Assembly (NCBI RefSeq): GCF_000002235.5
Contig: NW_022145609.1
Location: 30,106,801 to 30,170,800 of the forward strand
Direction: 5' to 3'
Source: Strongylocentrotus purpuratus
Lineage: Eukaryota; Echinodermata; Echinoidea; Camarodonta; Strongylocentrotidae
Length of the DNA stretch: 64,000 bases
Shown here: one piece after another, positions 11,001-19,886 of the stretch
Numbering within the stretch: position 1 is the stretch's first letter
Layout: every line of letters begins with the position of its first letter
Program-made: the position numbers and the translations under genes
Notes under the pieces: model-generated
Told to the model about the DNA's origin: nothing
The model's database searches: none
The model's input: the letters and a program-made list of their open reading frames with translations, nothing else

Positions 11001-14000
11001 GCTCACTATCAGCCCTGTTAAATATAGTTTTGTACGGATTTGAATTATTTTAGATGAACCCTTGCCTCATTGTCTTTCAGGTACCACTATCTGAGAAGCC
11101 TAGGGAGAAGTCAGTATGTCAGGACCATAGCCCTCATATCATAGAGTTTGCTTGCCAAGAGGTCGAATGTCAAGCTATGCCACTCATGTGCTTCGTCTGT
11201 AAGGACTACGGCAAGCATAGAGGACATAAGGTAGGACCTTTGAACTTTGACCTTTGGTAGTTGTAGTAATCTGCAAGGATATATTTTTTTTAAAGAATGT
11301 GTTTATGAATGTGTTTCAGTGATGTAACCATATTTCATATATCATGTGATTCTTCTTTACATTCGTGTACAAGCATTCTCATATCAAGATTTTGCTTTAA
11401 AGCCCCATTGCACTACTTATAGCTACTTGCACCCTCTATACAGCCAACAATGCCTAAGCAGTACCTGTTGATCCCCCATGATGCCCTTGTTCTTATGATA
11501 ATTGGAAGCTGATTTGATGAGATAACCACCTGCCTGTGACCTTGCAGGGAGGTCTAATCCCTCCTGGCCAAACTAGTGCAGAGGGGCTTAAAAATAATTT
11601 AGGATAATGCTTAACTCCAGACCCCCCTCCTTCCCTCCCTTTCCTCCTGCTAACAATATTCTACATCTATTTGTATTTCCTGCTCACAGCACACATTACT
11701 AGAACAAGAGGCCGAGAGTACCAGGTCTGTAGTAGTTGGTATGGTGCAACAGGTTCGACTGTTCAGTGAGGAGATCTCAGAATCCGGTCGGAGACTGGGT
11801 GACATCATTCAACAGGTAGAGGGCGGTGTTGGGATTATCGAAGATCTGGATGGGGTCGCTGAACCAAGACATGTGAGTATCTGTTTGAGAGATGAAAATA
11901 TCAACTATTTTTACATTTTCGTTCACAGATATAAAGAGAAGAACTCTTTTCACATACAAAATAACAAGTCTTATAGAAATTGAAGCTTCATCTGGAATTT
12001 TGGTATTTGCAATTTCATTTTGAGACAACCTAGCTTGTACAATATTTGTTGTATTTATCAGGAAATATCAATAAACTAACAGAAAGTTGCTGGGAATCAT
12101 TCAGTGACTCATTCGAGAAAATAGGATATGCGTATGGGTACTATGAACTTTATGTGCATGTTTGATTTTCTTAAATTTCATGCAGTTTCTACCATAATTA
12201 TTTGAAAGATATCATCTGCATGTATTTAAGGTCTTGAACATTCAAAATTGGTTTTGAATGTTGTGTGAAAACCTATCGTTTCACAAAACTACCATAAGTG
12301 TGCCGACTTTCTATTGAAATGTGTGTTTAATCCAAAACACACATTCAAATGGGATGTCCGTGAACTTGTACTTACAATGGTTATATGGAATGACGCCCAC
12401 GACTACAGCACTTACGACAAAGAAAATGATGGATGTCTTTAACCTTCAGGTACCAGGAATGGCTGAGATGGCTAGAGCCAAGGTCCGGACCTACTTTGCT
12501 GAGCTCCATGAGACTCTGCAGAGGCAAGAGGAGGTGGCTGCCAGCGTCTTGGACACCCACATCAGAGAAAGACTACATCTACTGAGACAGCAGCAGGAGC
12601 ACTTTGCTTTCATGAATTCAAGTATTGCTTCCATGAGCTATGAGTGTGAATCAATGCTCTATCAGGTTAGTATTTAAGCTCAAGTTGAGCTCAGGGGGGT
12701 GTTTCACAAAGACTAAGATCGACTTTAAGTTGGACTTAACTATGGTAGGTCGTTCATGCCACTGTTTGCTCTCACCGTTATGATCTGTAGATAATATGTT
12801 TTCCTTCAATAATGAATTATCAAAAAATGTAGATTTGTGACCATGATTTGAGAGGCCAATGCCAGTAAATGGTGAGAGCAAACAGTGGCATGAACAGCCT
12901 GCCATATTTAAGTCCAACTTAAAGTCAATCTTAGTCTTTGTGAAACACCCCCCTGGTATTGTAAGTAGTATTTCATACATAGGAAGGAATTCAGATTAAC
13001 CCCATTGACTACTGAATTCTCCCATTCCTATAGGCTTTATTACAGGAGCAGACCAGTTCTCGTAGGCAATGGGTTAAATTGCACCAATCACAGGGGTTAG
13101 GGGTTCCATGGAGCTACACTATGTTAAAAACATTAGTTCAAATATTACTTCTATAGAGAGTCTCAGAGATACTGCCCGCTTAAATGTACTCTCTATGAAC
13201 ATAAAAGCAGCTTGTGATTAGACCTTCACCCACCCGTACATGTTCACATACTTTGGGGCCTGAGTGCATGAAACCAAACCCTGTTTTTTTTTAAACGATC
13301 ATACTATTATATGTTGGCACTGTAGGTTCCTGAGATCATATGATGTCAAGGATTAAGCATATCTCAAGGCTCTCAAATATACTTGTACAAAAGTAATCAG
13401 TTTGCGCGTGTATTAATGAGAATGCACTGCATGTAGATTAAGTCTTAATTGCTGGAAATGAACAAGAATTGTAAGAGTTCATTATCTGGCTTAATTGTGG
13501 CTTTAACCAAGTGCAGTGCATAGCCCTAATGGACAAACTACAAAACATGAATTTCTGTTTTATAAAAATTTAAATAAATGGTCATTGATATTGATGGGTC
13601 TGAGTTTCCTTTTCCATTTAATATTCTTCTACCTTTTTCACCCTGCTCCAGGATGATGCCAAGCTGCTGGTCTCCAAACAAGAAGTTTCATCCCTCCAAG
13701 ACTCTCTGCAGACTCACAAACAACAGTTTACGGACATCACAGAACATATCCAGCTAGATGCTAACATACCGGTCACGTTCACCAAGGTTTGTAGTTGTGG
13801 TAGCAGCACATTAGTTGCGGTGATGGTAGAACAACTAAAGTACAATGTATCGTTATAGTAGCAGTAGTATTACAGATATCTAGATCAATTTCAAGTAATG
13901 ATATCCAGTTAACAACTAAATTATTTACACCTCTTGTAAATTTGATATTCAAAAATATTTTTGTAACTCAAGAACTGGTTGAATTAGGTCTTTACTTGAA

Positions 14001-17000
14001 TACTTTTAGATTTAAGCTTTAATATGTCACACCCTCCAGAAAATAAATCAGGACAAATCATTTTATTACATACTTAAACATTTCAAAACTTTGTAAGAGT
14101 ATGGATAATCTAGTTGTCATGATTGTTGTAGTATGATCAAATTTTTGACATCCAAGTGTCCCAGACATCCTGTTAGTGTCGAGCACTGCTTGAGTTATAG
14201 CATCATATGAAATAAGGTTGCTGTAACATGGTATTTCATGTAGTGTATCTTTAGTAATCCATGTTTTGGTTGAATGATCCTTTCTCCTGCAAAATTGCTC
14301 TGCGTCATATTCCTTGACTGGTCAAATTCTTGACCTCAACCATAGACCAAACATTTGACCTTATCTTAAATCTAACCTACAACCTAATTGCAACAATAAT
14401 CCTATACCTTTTACATCCTGGAGTTATTGTCACAAGATTGAATATCCGGTCACTGTACGTATACATGTACAGTTGACAACTAAATTGTTCATACCCTTTA
14501 ATACCAAGTTTTGTATGTGAAAAATTGATAAAACCCTATTTTTTTTCTTGAGAATGTGCCATTTTAAGCTTACATCTAAAAGTATACAACAATGGCCCTA
14601 ATTCAACCAGTCCACCTTTTATTCTTGAGTTTGATACCAAAGAAAACCCCACAAAAACATCAAATTTACAAGGGGTATGAATAATTTAGTTGTTCACTGC
14701 ATATACAGACATGTATACGGCTTAAGATGACATTTTATCCATGTATGATTATGTTTTATTGTACTTGTATGATTACTAAGAATAATTACAACCTTATATA
14801 TATATATGTATATATGATTTATCTTACATGTTTTTATTTGCAGGATAACCGAGTCCACATAGGGCCTAAGATGGAGATGAGGGTTGTAGTGCTAGGTTTG
14901 GATAATGCTGGCAAGACTACCATCCTCTTCAAACTCAAGCAGAATGAATTCATCCAAACAATACGCACAATAGGTAATTGCAATGTTGTACATCCAAGGC
15001 ATTCTGATGCTTAGTTTTAGGCTCTACAAATCAATCTGCCTGTTTTTCTATTTGAGTATTCCTTATAACTTGATATCGTGCCAGTATATTTAACGCTCTG
15101 CTGCCCTCTACCTTGAAGAAAGATATTTGTAGTGTATCGTAGTGAACTTTATCATGGTTTTTTTATTTAAAAAATCTTTTTAGACGTTTTAATGCAAAAA
15201 TTACTTTTCCCCATATTCATAATGAAACAATGTTTAAATGCAAATATCTCATCCTTTTATGTATATTGTTGCTGTTTTTACCATTTTTATCACTAATTAA
15301 TTCAGGTTACACTATAGTAAAGGTATGATGCATAAATTCAAATTGTATAATATAGGATAACCATTCAATTTCTGTGTGTTAACTCCAAGAATAGATGGTA
15401 TGAATAAAAACATGTCAGCCATCAAGAACTCTTTAGTAGCACTTCAAAAGGAGGGCTTTTGGGGCTCAGCCCACCCCCACCCCCTTCAAAAAAATATTAA
15501 TACTGTAGTTGATTACAAATTAATTTATTAAATGCAAGAAATAAATGCAAGAAACCCCCAGCCCCCTCCTTCCTCCAAGCCCCCCCCCCCCCCCAAAAAA
15601 AAACCCACCACAATTATTTGTTTACACTATTGGGACTCGCTTTCAATTCCTTTCTACAGGTTTCAATGTAGAGACAGTGGAGTACAAGAATCTGAACTTC
15701 ACTATCTGGGACGTAGGAGGAGACACCAAACTCAGACCACTCTGGAAGCACTACTATCTCAACACACAAGGTATTAGCCCCCCCCCCCCCCTCCCACTCA
15801 GTGTTATTCAGGGTACCCGTATGCATGTTCCCTCCTTTTGAAAACACCCCCCTAAGTCCGGTGTGTAAAGTCAATACGGGCCAGATTTTGGTGTACTACG
15901 AGCCGGAATTTGGTGCGTGAAAAGTACCCCTTTACCGGACATTTTGGGAACACGCATGCGGTCCCTCCGACCCCGGAGTGGGGGGGGGGGACCGGGGTAT
16001 TGGCACAAACATTATTTGAATGAAGGGTTTCACGCCGCCCAGAAAAATTGGTACATGTCATGCTCTGCGCAAAACTGTGTGGATGACCATGCAAGTTTCA
16101 TGGTTTGTGAAAAATTACATTGATGAGCATGCAATATTGTTTGGATATATCATAGTTTGGGGTGTGCGGCCGAGTGCAAGAGAGAAAATGATTTCAAACA
16201 TGCAAAGGATAAGATAATGGATGTATGCACACCACCCTTGCAAAAATGCTTGGATTAGGACCAGAATGTCTTGTACTCTTTGTTTTTAATGTGCATGTTA
16301 TTGAATACAAACACATAAGGGTGCATTCGTGGAAATGTAGATACTAGGCTTCACACAGTTAGTAATATTATTGAATGGCTCTTCTTTCTTGGGACTCAGG
16401 AATATTGAACTTGCTTTAATGCTATTTCACTTGTCGTCCCACTCGAGGCCATTCATGGACAGAATAGAACAATAAAAGGGAAAATGGAATACAGAAAATG
16501 CACAGCAATTCAAACTTTGTATAGTATAGTACCCCCACGCCCGCATCCCGGTGACTTAAAGTCACTGAGTAGTCGGCTCTCATGGGGAATTCGACACCGT
16601 TCGGGTGTTTACCCAATAACAGGTGTTGTCAATCACCAGGGTTAGCCTTGAGTTTTATGACCATTGGACCTTATGTAATGCTTTGATTTGCCCGAAGACT
16701 CTCGAGCTCTCCGAGAGATTAGGGGGTAATTCTTGACTGGACTATGGGTTTGCTGTGTGCAAATTTGTACCCCCATTAATGGTATTTCCACCAAGTCTGG
16801 TGTCAGCGAATTATGGCCTTCTGCACATGGAAACTGGCGATCCAATCCCTTTAAGCTTACGCACACCAGCTATACTCCACCCCTGACGACGGATAGTCAA
16901 CCTGTTTGAAACGTCGAGCCACTCCCGCCACCCATCCTCTCCAAGCGCTATAGTCCTCCTTAGAAATATAAGCTAAGAAAGATAACCAACAGTCTTTTTC

Positions 17001-18078
17001 AAGATTATACCAACAGTCCTTTTCAGGACTACACACCCTCAAGAAAGATTACCGAGAGTCCTTAATCCTCCCTCTCTCTTACATGGTGCACCCGCAAGCC
17101 TACTGTATATCTACATCACCATGCAAGCGGATACTTACAAGCAGCATCTAATTCAAACTTTACCATTCATTTGATCATTAAGAGCATCAGTCACACAAGT
17201 TTTTTACAATTTCAATGTCTTGTTTTCAACCTCTTCCACAACTGCCTCCTTAATGCAGTTTTGGTTAGATTGTATACTAAACTGTGAGCAAACATTTAAA
17301 ATATGACTGTTTCCATTGTCTGTTTCTTTTTGTTCCAGCTCTCATCTTTGTAGTAGACTCAACGGATGGAGACAGATTAGATGAGGCATACGATGAACTT
17401 GCAATACTTATGTCAGAGAAACAGCTTAGAGATGCGCTACTGCTGGTCTTTGCAAACAAACAGGTTAGTTGATGGTAATGAGAAATTAAGAATGAAGATG
17501 TGGTATTTATGGAGATGATAATGATGGTGGTACTGGTGGTGTTTTATGTTGATGATTATGATGATGATTTTATAAGGATCATAGCGATACTGATGATTAT
17601 GGTGATGAGGGGGAGGATGATAATGGTGGTGATGATGATGGGGATGATGATGGTGAAAATTCTGATGATGATACTAAAAATAATAATAAAAAGAAGAAGA
17701 AAAAGAAGAAGAAGAAGGAAAACAAGAACAAAAACAAGAACAAGAAGAAAACAATTCTTGTACAGCGCATAAGACATTACAGAATTATGTCCCTATGTGC
17801 TTTTAAGGGATTCCACACTCTTAAAAAGGCTTTGGAAACCTATTAACGTTTAAAAAAAATGGGGATTTAACTCCCATTTCCTCCCTCTCCCTTGATAGGA
17901 TTCACCCAATGCTGTAAACCTGGACACCATCAGTGACCGTCTATGTCTCAACAAGCTTTGCTGTGGGCGGAGTTGGTTCATCCAGCCCTGCGACGCCCTG
18001 AGTGGGGCGGGGCTCTGGGATGGTCTGGAATGGCTCTCGGCTCAGCTGGTGGCAGCAGGAGTGATGGACCTGGCATGA
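4985..18078 (+). CDS. TRIM23: TRIM23 (ARD1): RING / B-box / coiled-coil / ARF-GTPase E3 ubiquitin ligase, complete
   Basis: Eleven coding exons: 4985-5053, 8256-8540, 9481-9612, 11081-11230, 11690-11872, 12450-12665, 13652-13786, 14844-14973, 15660-15770, 17339-17463 and 17899-18078. All splice sites are GT/AG and the phases match, giving 571 codons plus TGA; human TRIM23 is about 574. The domain order is RING (C27, C30, C47, H49, C52, C55, C68, D71), B-box 1 (124-160), B-box 2 (175-211), a helical coiled-coil region (about 213-385) and an ARF domain (about 391-571). The P-loop GLDNAGKT is at 408-415, WDVGG at 450-454, and NKQD at 510-513 is split by the last intron. As in human TRIM23, the usual ARF catalytic Gln after DVGG is missing; Asp455 stands there. 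TRIM23 acts at Golgi and lysosomal membranes and in antiviral and autophagy signalling (family knowledge). Exon 1 ([14 protein letters not shown]...) is the least conserved and is placed by ATG, donor and phase. Confidence 0.95.
5054..5100. repeat. Short GTCG-rich tandem stretch at start of TRIM23 intron 1
   Basis: Degenerate units of GACCGTCGGCC / CGCGTCG type give a CpG-rich patch just after exon 1. It may belong to the promoter CpG-rich zone. Confidence 0.5.
5126..5434. mobile_element. 309-bp foldback MITE in TRIM23 intron 1
   Basis: Near-perfect inverted arms (AATAAGCCAGTTTCGTAATG on the left, complement ending at 5434) run to about 5255 and 5305, with a loop of roughly 50 bp. ATCAC occurs at 5118-5122 and 5436-5440 and may be the target duplication, though offset by a few bases on the left. 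Confidence 0.85.
5462..5491. repeat. GCCGGGCCA short tandem repeat
   Basis: GGCCGGGCCAGGCCGGGCCA followed by a degenerate copy. A short telomere-like CTAACCCTAACCCTAAC stretch follows at about 5523-5541. Confidence 0.65.
6301..8011. mobile_element. Composite DNA-transposon-like repeat with AGGGTGTCTGA ends
   Basis: Begins AGGGTGTCTGA and ends TCAGACACCCT. A 145-bp unit is tandemly duplicated at the left (6301-6445, 6446-6587). A middle TCAGACACCCT at 7447-7457 closes one full module (6446-7457), followed by a partial second module (7458-8011) repeating the 6599-6720 and 7310-7457 segments. Inside lies a 45-bp-arm perfect palindrome (about 6993-7083). Small ORFs in it show no family I recognise. 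Confidence 0.8.
6993..7083. repeat. Perfect palindrome inside the composite element
   Basis: CCCGGAAGTGAAT... mirrors ...ATTCACTTCCGGG, with GTCAATGGCAATATCGCGGA and its complement meeting at a loop of one or two bases. The arms differ at one position. Confidence 0.88.
8256..8540 (+). CDS. TRIM23: TRIM23 exon 2, RING finger
   Basis: Acceptor CTTCCAG and donor GTGAGT. The 95 codons hold the whole [12 protein letters not shown] at the start, [12 protein letters not shown] in the middle and CPFD at the end, with [19 protein letters not shown] following. The last zinc position is Asp (CPFD), also true in human TRIM23. Confidence 0.97.
8641..8840. repeat. Interspersed repeat copy (AGGCCTGATATTTACCC type)
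   Basis: GGCCTGATATTTACCCAATTTAAATTGGTTTCC, a pyrimidine-rich CCCAATTTTCCC stretch, GGGAATGTTGTTAGAT, then GTGCTCGCTATCACCCCTGTTA. A second copy at 10794-11022 shares the same order of segments. Confidence 0.7.
9120..9230. mobile_element. 111-bp palindromic MITE, ATGGGCGTAAAT ends
   Basis: ATGGGCGTAAAT at 9120 and ATTTACGCCCAT ending at 9230. The inner arms TACCTATTGTTCAGGGGGG and its complement flank a short loop. Located in TRIM23 intron 2. Confidence 0.8.
9481..9612 (+). CDS. TRIM23: TRIM23 exon 3, B-box 1
   Basis: Acceptor TGTAG, donor GTATTA, 44 codons. The zinc-ligand pattern is [28 protein letters not shown]. Confidence 0.96.
9714..9978 (-). mobile_element. Repeat carrying histone-type 3' stem-loops, copy A (TRIM23 intron 3, antisense)
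   Basis: On the minus strand there are stem-loops at 9843-9828 (AGTCTTTTTCAAGACT), 9819-9804 (AGTCCTTTTCAGGACT) and 9777-9764. CAAGAAAGA lies at 9794-9786, 9 bp after the second. The ends are inverted repeats (ACAGTAGGCT..TGCACCATGTGAGAG and complement), the right end being longer. GATGACTCT at 9705-9713 and 9979-9987 looks like a 9-bp target duplication. Related copies are at 16857 and 18476. Confidence 0.82.
10290..10326. repeat. C/A homopolymer tracts
   Basis: A short C run followed by about 30 A residues. It might be a poly(A) tail remnant, but no retroposed body is recognisable upstream. Confidence 0.6.
10794..11022. repeat. Second copy of the 8641 repeat, in TRIM23 intron 3
   Basis: GGCCTGATAATTACCCGATTTAAATCGG, a pyrimidine-rich run, GGGGAATGTTGTCAGAT and GTGCTCACTATCAGCCCTGTTA. 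Diverged from the first copy mainly in the C/T-rich core. Confidence 0.7.
11081..11230 (+). CDS. TRIM23: TRIM23 exon 4, B-box 2
   Basis: Acceptor CTTTCAG, donor GTAGGA, 50 codons. Contains [29 protein letters not shown], a typical B-box 2 ligand series. Confidence 0.96.
11231..11689. other. TRIM23 intron 4
   Basis: Nothing recognised beyond pyrimidine-rich sequence near the acceptor. Confidence 0.6.
11690..11872 (+). CDS. TRIM23: TRIM23 exon 5, start of coiled coil
   Basis: Acceptor CTCACAG, donor GTGAGT, 61 codons. Begins [15 protein letters not shown]; the F-EEIS--RRL--I-Q--EGG pattern corresponds to the human segment following B-box 2. Confidence 0.94.
11873..12449. other. TRIM23 intron 5
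   Basis: AT-rich; no repeat or RNA gene seen. Confidence 0.6.
12450..12665 (+). CDS. TRIM23: TRIM23 exon 6, coiled coil
   Basis: Acceptor CCTTCAG, donor GTTAGT, 72 codons. Contains [24 protein letters not shown] and LRQQQE, conserved in the family. Confidence 0.95.
12692..12957. mobile_element. MITE, GTGTTTCACAAAG family, in TRIM23 intron 6
   Basis: Left end CAGGGGGGTGTTTCACAAAG and right end CTTTGTGAAACACCCCCCTG; the arms continue through AAGTTGGACTTAA and then TGCCACTGTTTGCTCTCAC with complements on the right. The arms total about 90 bp. It starts 27 bp after the exon 6 donor. Confidence 0.85.
12996..13077. mobile_element. 82-bp TTAA-bounded mini-element, copy 1
   Basis: TTAACCCCATTGACTACTGA at one end and GTAGGCAATGGGTTAA at the other. 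The same unit occurs inverted at 63605-63685. TTAA at both ends and CCATTG inverted termini suggest a piggyBac- or Kolobok-like MITE remnant (inference). Confidence 0.72.
13652..13786 (+). CDS. TRIM23: TRIM23 exon 7, end of coiled coil and ARF linker
   Basis: Acceptor GCTCCAG, donor GTTTGT, 45 codons. Ends DHIQLDA-IPVTFTK-like ([15 protein letters not shown] here), the conserved junction to the ARF domain. Confidence 0.95.
13906..14121. mobile_element. MITE, CAGTTAACAACTAAATT family, copy 1
   Basis: Left CAGTTAACAACTAAATTATT..CTTGTAAA pairs with the right-end complement TTTGTAAGAGTATGGATAAT..TAGTTGTCATG. More diverged than copy 2 at 14470. Lies in TRIM23 intron 7. Confidence 0.68.
14470..14700. 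mobile_element. MITE, CAGTTGACAACTAAATT family, copy 2
   Basis: Left end CAGTTGACAACTAAATTGTT CATACCC and right end GGGTATGAATAATTTAGTTG TTCACTG form inverted repeats of about 30 bp. Internal sequence AATTCAACCAGT / ACTGGTTGAATT is shared with copy 1. Confidence 0.75.
14844..14973 (+). CDS. TRIM23: TRIM23 exon 8, ARF P-loop and switch I
   Basis: Acceptor TTTGCAG, donor GTAATT. Encodes [26 protein letters not shown] through the switch I region TIRTI with one leftover base. Arg in TIRTIG replaces the Pro usual for ARF-type TIPTIG. Confidence 0.96.
14974..15659. other. TRIM23 intron 8
   Basis: AT-rich, with a C-rich then A-rich homopolymer stretch near 15582-15603 shortly before the acceptor. 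No other feature. Confidence 0.6.
15660..15770 (+). CDS. TRIM23: TRIM23 exon 9, ARF interswitch and switch II
   Basis: Acceptor CTACAG, donor GTATTA. Encodes (G)[36 protein letters not shown], the interswitch toggle and switch II. Confidence 0.97.
15812..15966. mobile_element. Possible 155-bp MITE in TRIM23 intron 9
   Basis: GTACCCGTATGCATGTTCCC near 15814 is an imperfect complement of GGGAACACGCATGCGGTCCC ending near 15966. Inner AAGTCCGGT and ACCGGACA also pair. Poly(C) and poly(G) tracts flank it. Confidence 0.5.
16857..17135 (+). mobile_element. Repeat carrying histone-type 3' stem-loops, copy B (TRIM23 intron 9, sense)
   Basis: A canonical array: AGTCTTTTTCAAGATT at 16991-17006, AGTCCTTTTCAGGACT at 17015-17030 preceded by CCAAC and followed by ACACACCCT, then CAAGAAAGA at 17040-17048. 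A degenerate earlier loop (16951-16970) is followed by CTAAGAAAGA at 16973-16982. The right end is the shared CACCATGCAAGC terminus. No histone coding remnant is seen upstream of the loops. Confidence 0.85.
17015..17048 (+). terminator. Histone-type 3' processing signal: stem-loop plus CAAGAAAGA
   Basis: Six-base-pair stem, four-base TTTC loop, 9-nt gap, then CAAGAAAGA, the sea urchin histone downstream element that pairs with U7 snRNA. The first stem pair is A-T instead of the usual G-C. Spacing is as in real histone genes; whether it is processed here is unknown. Confidence 0.75.
17339..17463 (+). CDS. TRIM23: TRIM23 exon 10, ARF alpha-3 to NKQ
   Basis: Acceptor TTCCAG, donor GTTAGT. Encodes [16 protein letters not shown] through [13 protein letters not shown]. 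The intron cuts the NKQD guanine-specificity motif. Confidence 0.97.
17500..17752. repeat. GATGATG / AAGAAG simple repeats in TRIM23 intron 10
   Basis: Degenerate GAT-rich trinucleotide stretch passing into an A/G-only AAG stretch. Apparent ORFs across it are repeat artefacts. Confidence 0.85.
17899..18078 (+). CDS. TRIM23: TRIM23 exon 11, ARF C-terminus and stop
   Basis: Acceptor TTGATAG. Encodes [51 protein letters not shown] and TGA at 18076-18078. Confidence 0.97.
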   Translation, partial: DSPNAVNLDTISDRLCLNKLCCGRSWFIQPCDALSGAGLWDGLEWLSAQLVAAGVMDLA

Positions 18079-18206
18079 AGCTTTGTATCCAGTCATACCC
18101 CGTGTCTAGTCTGCAAGGACAGACCCTGTATTTGACACTTTATTACAGCAACTATCGGGTGTGGTGTGAAGACTAGCACAGCTTCTACTTGTCCGAAGCA
18201 GCTACA

Positions 18207-18250
18207 GTAATAATGATATCCCGCTTTTATGTAGCGCTTTATATATCAGC
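18207..18250 (-). repeat. SINE 3'-tail fragment, inverted
   Basis: TAATAATGATATCCCGCTTT TATGTAGCGC is the complement of the (GCGCTATATAAAAGC)(ATT)n tail seen in the SINE at 42580-42927. Confidence 0.6.
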
Positions 18251-18475
18251 ATTGAGTGATTTCAAGTTGGGTGTTAGTGTTAGGGTTAATGTTTAGAGCA
18301 GTCAAGAGCTCTTAAATCGAGCCAAATGTTTGATGATGAAATTAATAGCCAGATACCGATATCAATATCGATAGCTTAACACCACTGTGACATCGCCACA
18401 CAGACTTGATTTCACAACGATGATTTAAAAATAGTACATCAAAACTAAAGATATCGTGCTGCTAGTAAGTGTCGG

Positions 18476-18740
18476 CTTGCATGGTGATGTAGATATACAG
18501 TAGGCTTGCGGGTGCACCATGTGTGAGAGAGAGAGAGAGGATTGAGGAGTCCTGAAAAGGACTCTGACTCGGTGATCTTTCTTGGGGGTGTGTAGTCCTG
18601 AAAAGGACTGTTTGTTATCTTTCTTAGCTTATAGTTCTAAGGAGAACTATAGCGCTTGGAGAGGATGAGTGGCTCGACATTTCGAACAGGTTTACTATCC
18701 GTTGTTAGGAGTGGAGAATAGCTGGCGTGCGTGAGCTTAA
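18476..18740 (-). mobile_element. Repeat carrying histone-type 3' stem-loops, copy C (downstream of TRIM23, antisense)
   Basis: On the minus strand, in order: AGTTCTCCTTAGAACT (18648-18633), CTAAGAAAGA (18627-18618), AGTCCTTTTCAGGACT (18609-18594), CCAAGAAAGA with CAAGAAAGA at 18584-18576, and AGTCCTTTTCAGGACT (18563-18548). The left end on plus is GGCTTGCATGGTGATG. The flank to about 18740 is shared with copy B. Confidence 0.84.
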
Positions 18741-19004
18741 ATCACCGGGGTGCGGACGTCGGGGACAAAAATAGGTGACCGTGTGGGCTTGAGTCATCGG
18801 AGCAATTCAAGCCAGGCGTCATTTTACCAACGCTCACAGTACAGTGCAGGGCCTATTGAGTATAGTCTCTGCACAGTCTCCTGTCTCAGACCCTCTGGTA
18901 TGCTTTACCACTGACAAGGGTCTGTTCCTGCAGACTACTTGGTGCCTGTGGTGCAAGGAGATTGCTCCATCCTACATTTCTTCAAAGCTGTAGGGTCAGG
19001 TTTA

Positions 19005-19060
19005 GGGTGGCAATTGGGTGTGAGGTAAAGTTTAGGATTAGGGTTAGATTTAGGTATAGT
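19005..19060. repeat. Degenerate TTAGGG-like stretch
   Basis: Repeated GGTTTAGGG / GGATTAGGGTTAG words; too degenerate to be a true telomeric array. Confidence 0.45.
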
Positions 19061-19886
19061 GTGCGTGCGGTCAAGAATTGACGTTGAGAATTTGGTTTGG
19101 TTAGTGATTTAATTTCCAAAATTGACATGGAGCAATTATAGTTGAGGCATTTCAAGGGGTCAGTGACACCAAGACATAACTCCATTTTGGCCATTTTGAG
19201 AAAAAGTGGTTTATGTGTCACTGAGCACTTGGGCCTTAAGGAGTTAATTAAGTCTATGTTTCACTAGCCATTGACTTCAATAGGGTGTTGGGTAGAGTTA
19301 AGTCCACATTTTTCTGAACATTTTGGTATCAAATACTCATTTTGGCAAAATATGGAGTTACGTCTTTGTGTCACTGAACCCTCGATATGTGGTACAACCA
19401 TGTCACTGTTTGCAGTATCGCGTGTGTTGAGGACTATGTGAACCATAGAAATTTGCCAAACATTAAAATGTACATAATTATTAATGTTAATAATGTTAAT
19501 AAATGATATACTACTAGAGGGTTTTTATGTAACTCTCATGTCTGTTTTTACTTCTCTGATTTGGAAGTTACATGTATTTATCATGTACATGAGATGCTGA
19601 TCAAAATCAAGACATGTTTTTACCTGGACATATTACATGTGTATCAATCCAATGAAAGTAAGATATATTCAGACATTATGAAATTCAGAAATTTCATAAT
19701 GATTACTTTTCTGGACTTTGCATATAATGTTGGACTTCAGTTTATTTCCCATAGTTGTGCTGGATGTAAACAATTTATTGATGACAAACTGCACATACCT
19801 TCTATTTAAACATGTTTGCTGCCCTCATGTGGTAGTAGAACTGTACTTGGGATAGTTTGAGTGGTTTGTCGATCCATGTACATTAA

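Larger units (their letters stand above)
18079..19503 (+). other. Probable TRIM23 3' UTR / downstream flank
   Basis: Follows the stop codon. The first plausible polyadenylation signal I note after the repeats is AATAAA at 19498-19503, followed by TG/T-rich sequence. It includes an inverted SINE tail (18207-18250) and repeat copy C (18476-18740). The UTR end cannot be fixed from sequence alone. Confidence 0.45.

Noticed and set aside
16857..17135. Histone pseudogene
   Set aside because: The 3' processing signal is convincing, but I find no histone C-terminal codons upstream of the loops in any of the three copies, and the copies share transposon-like ends.
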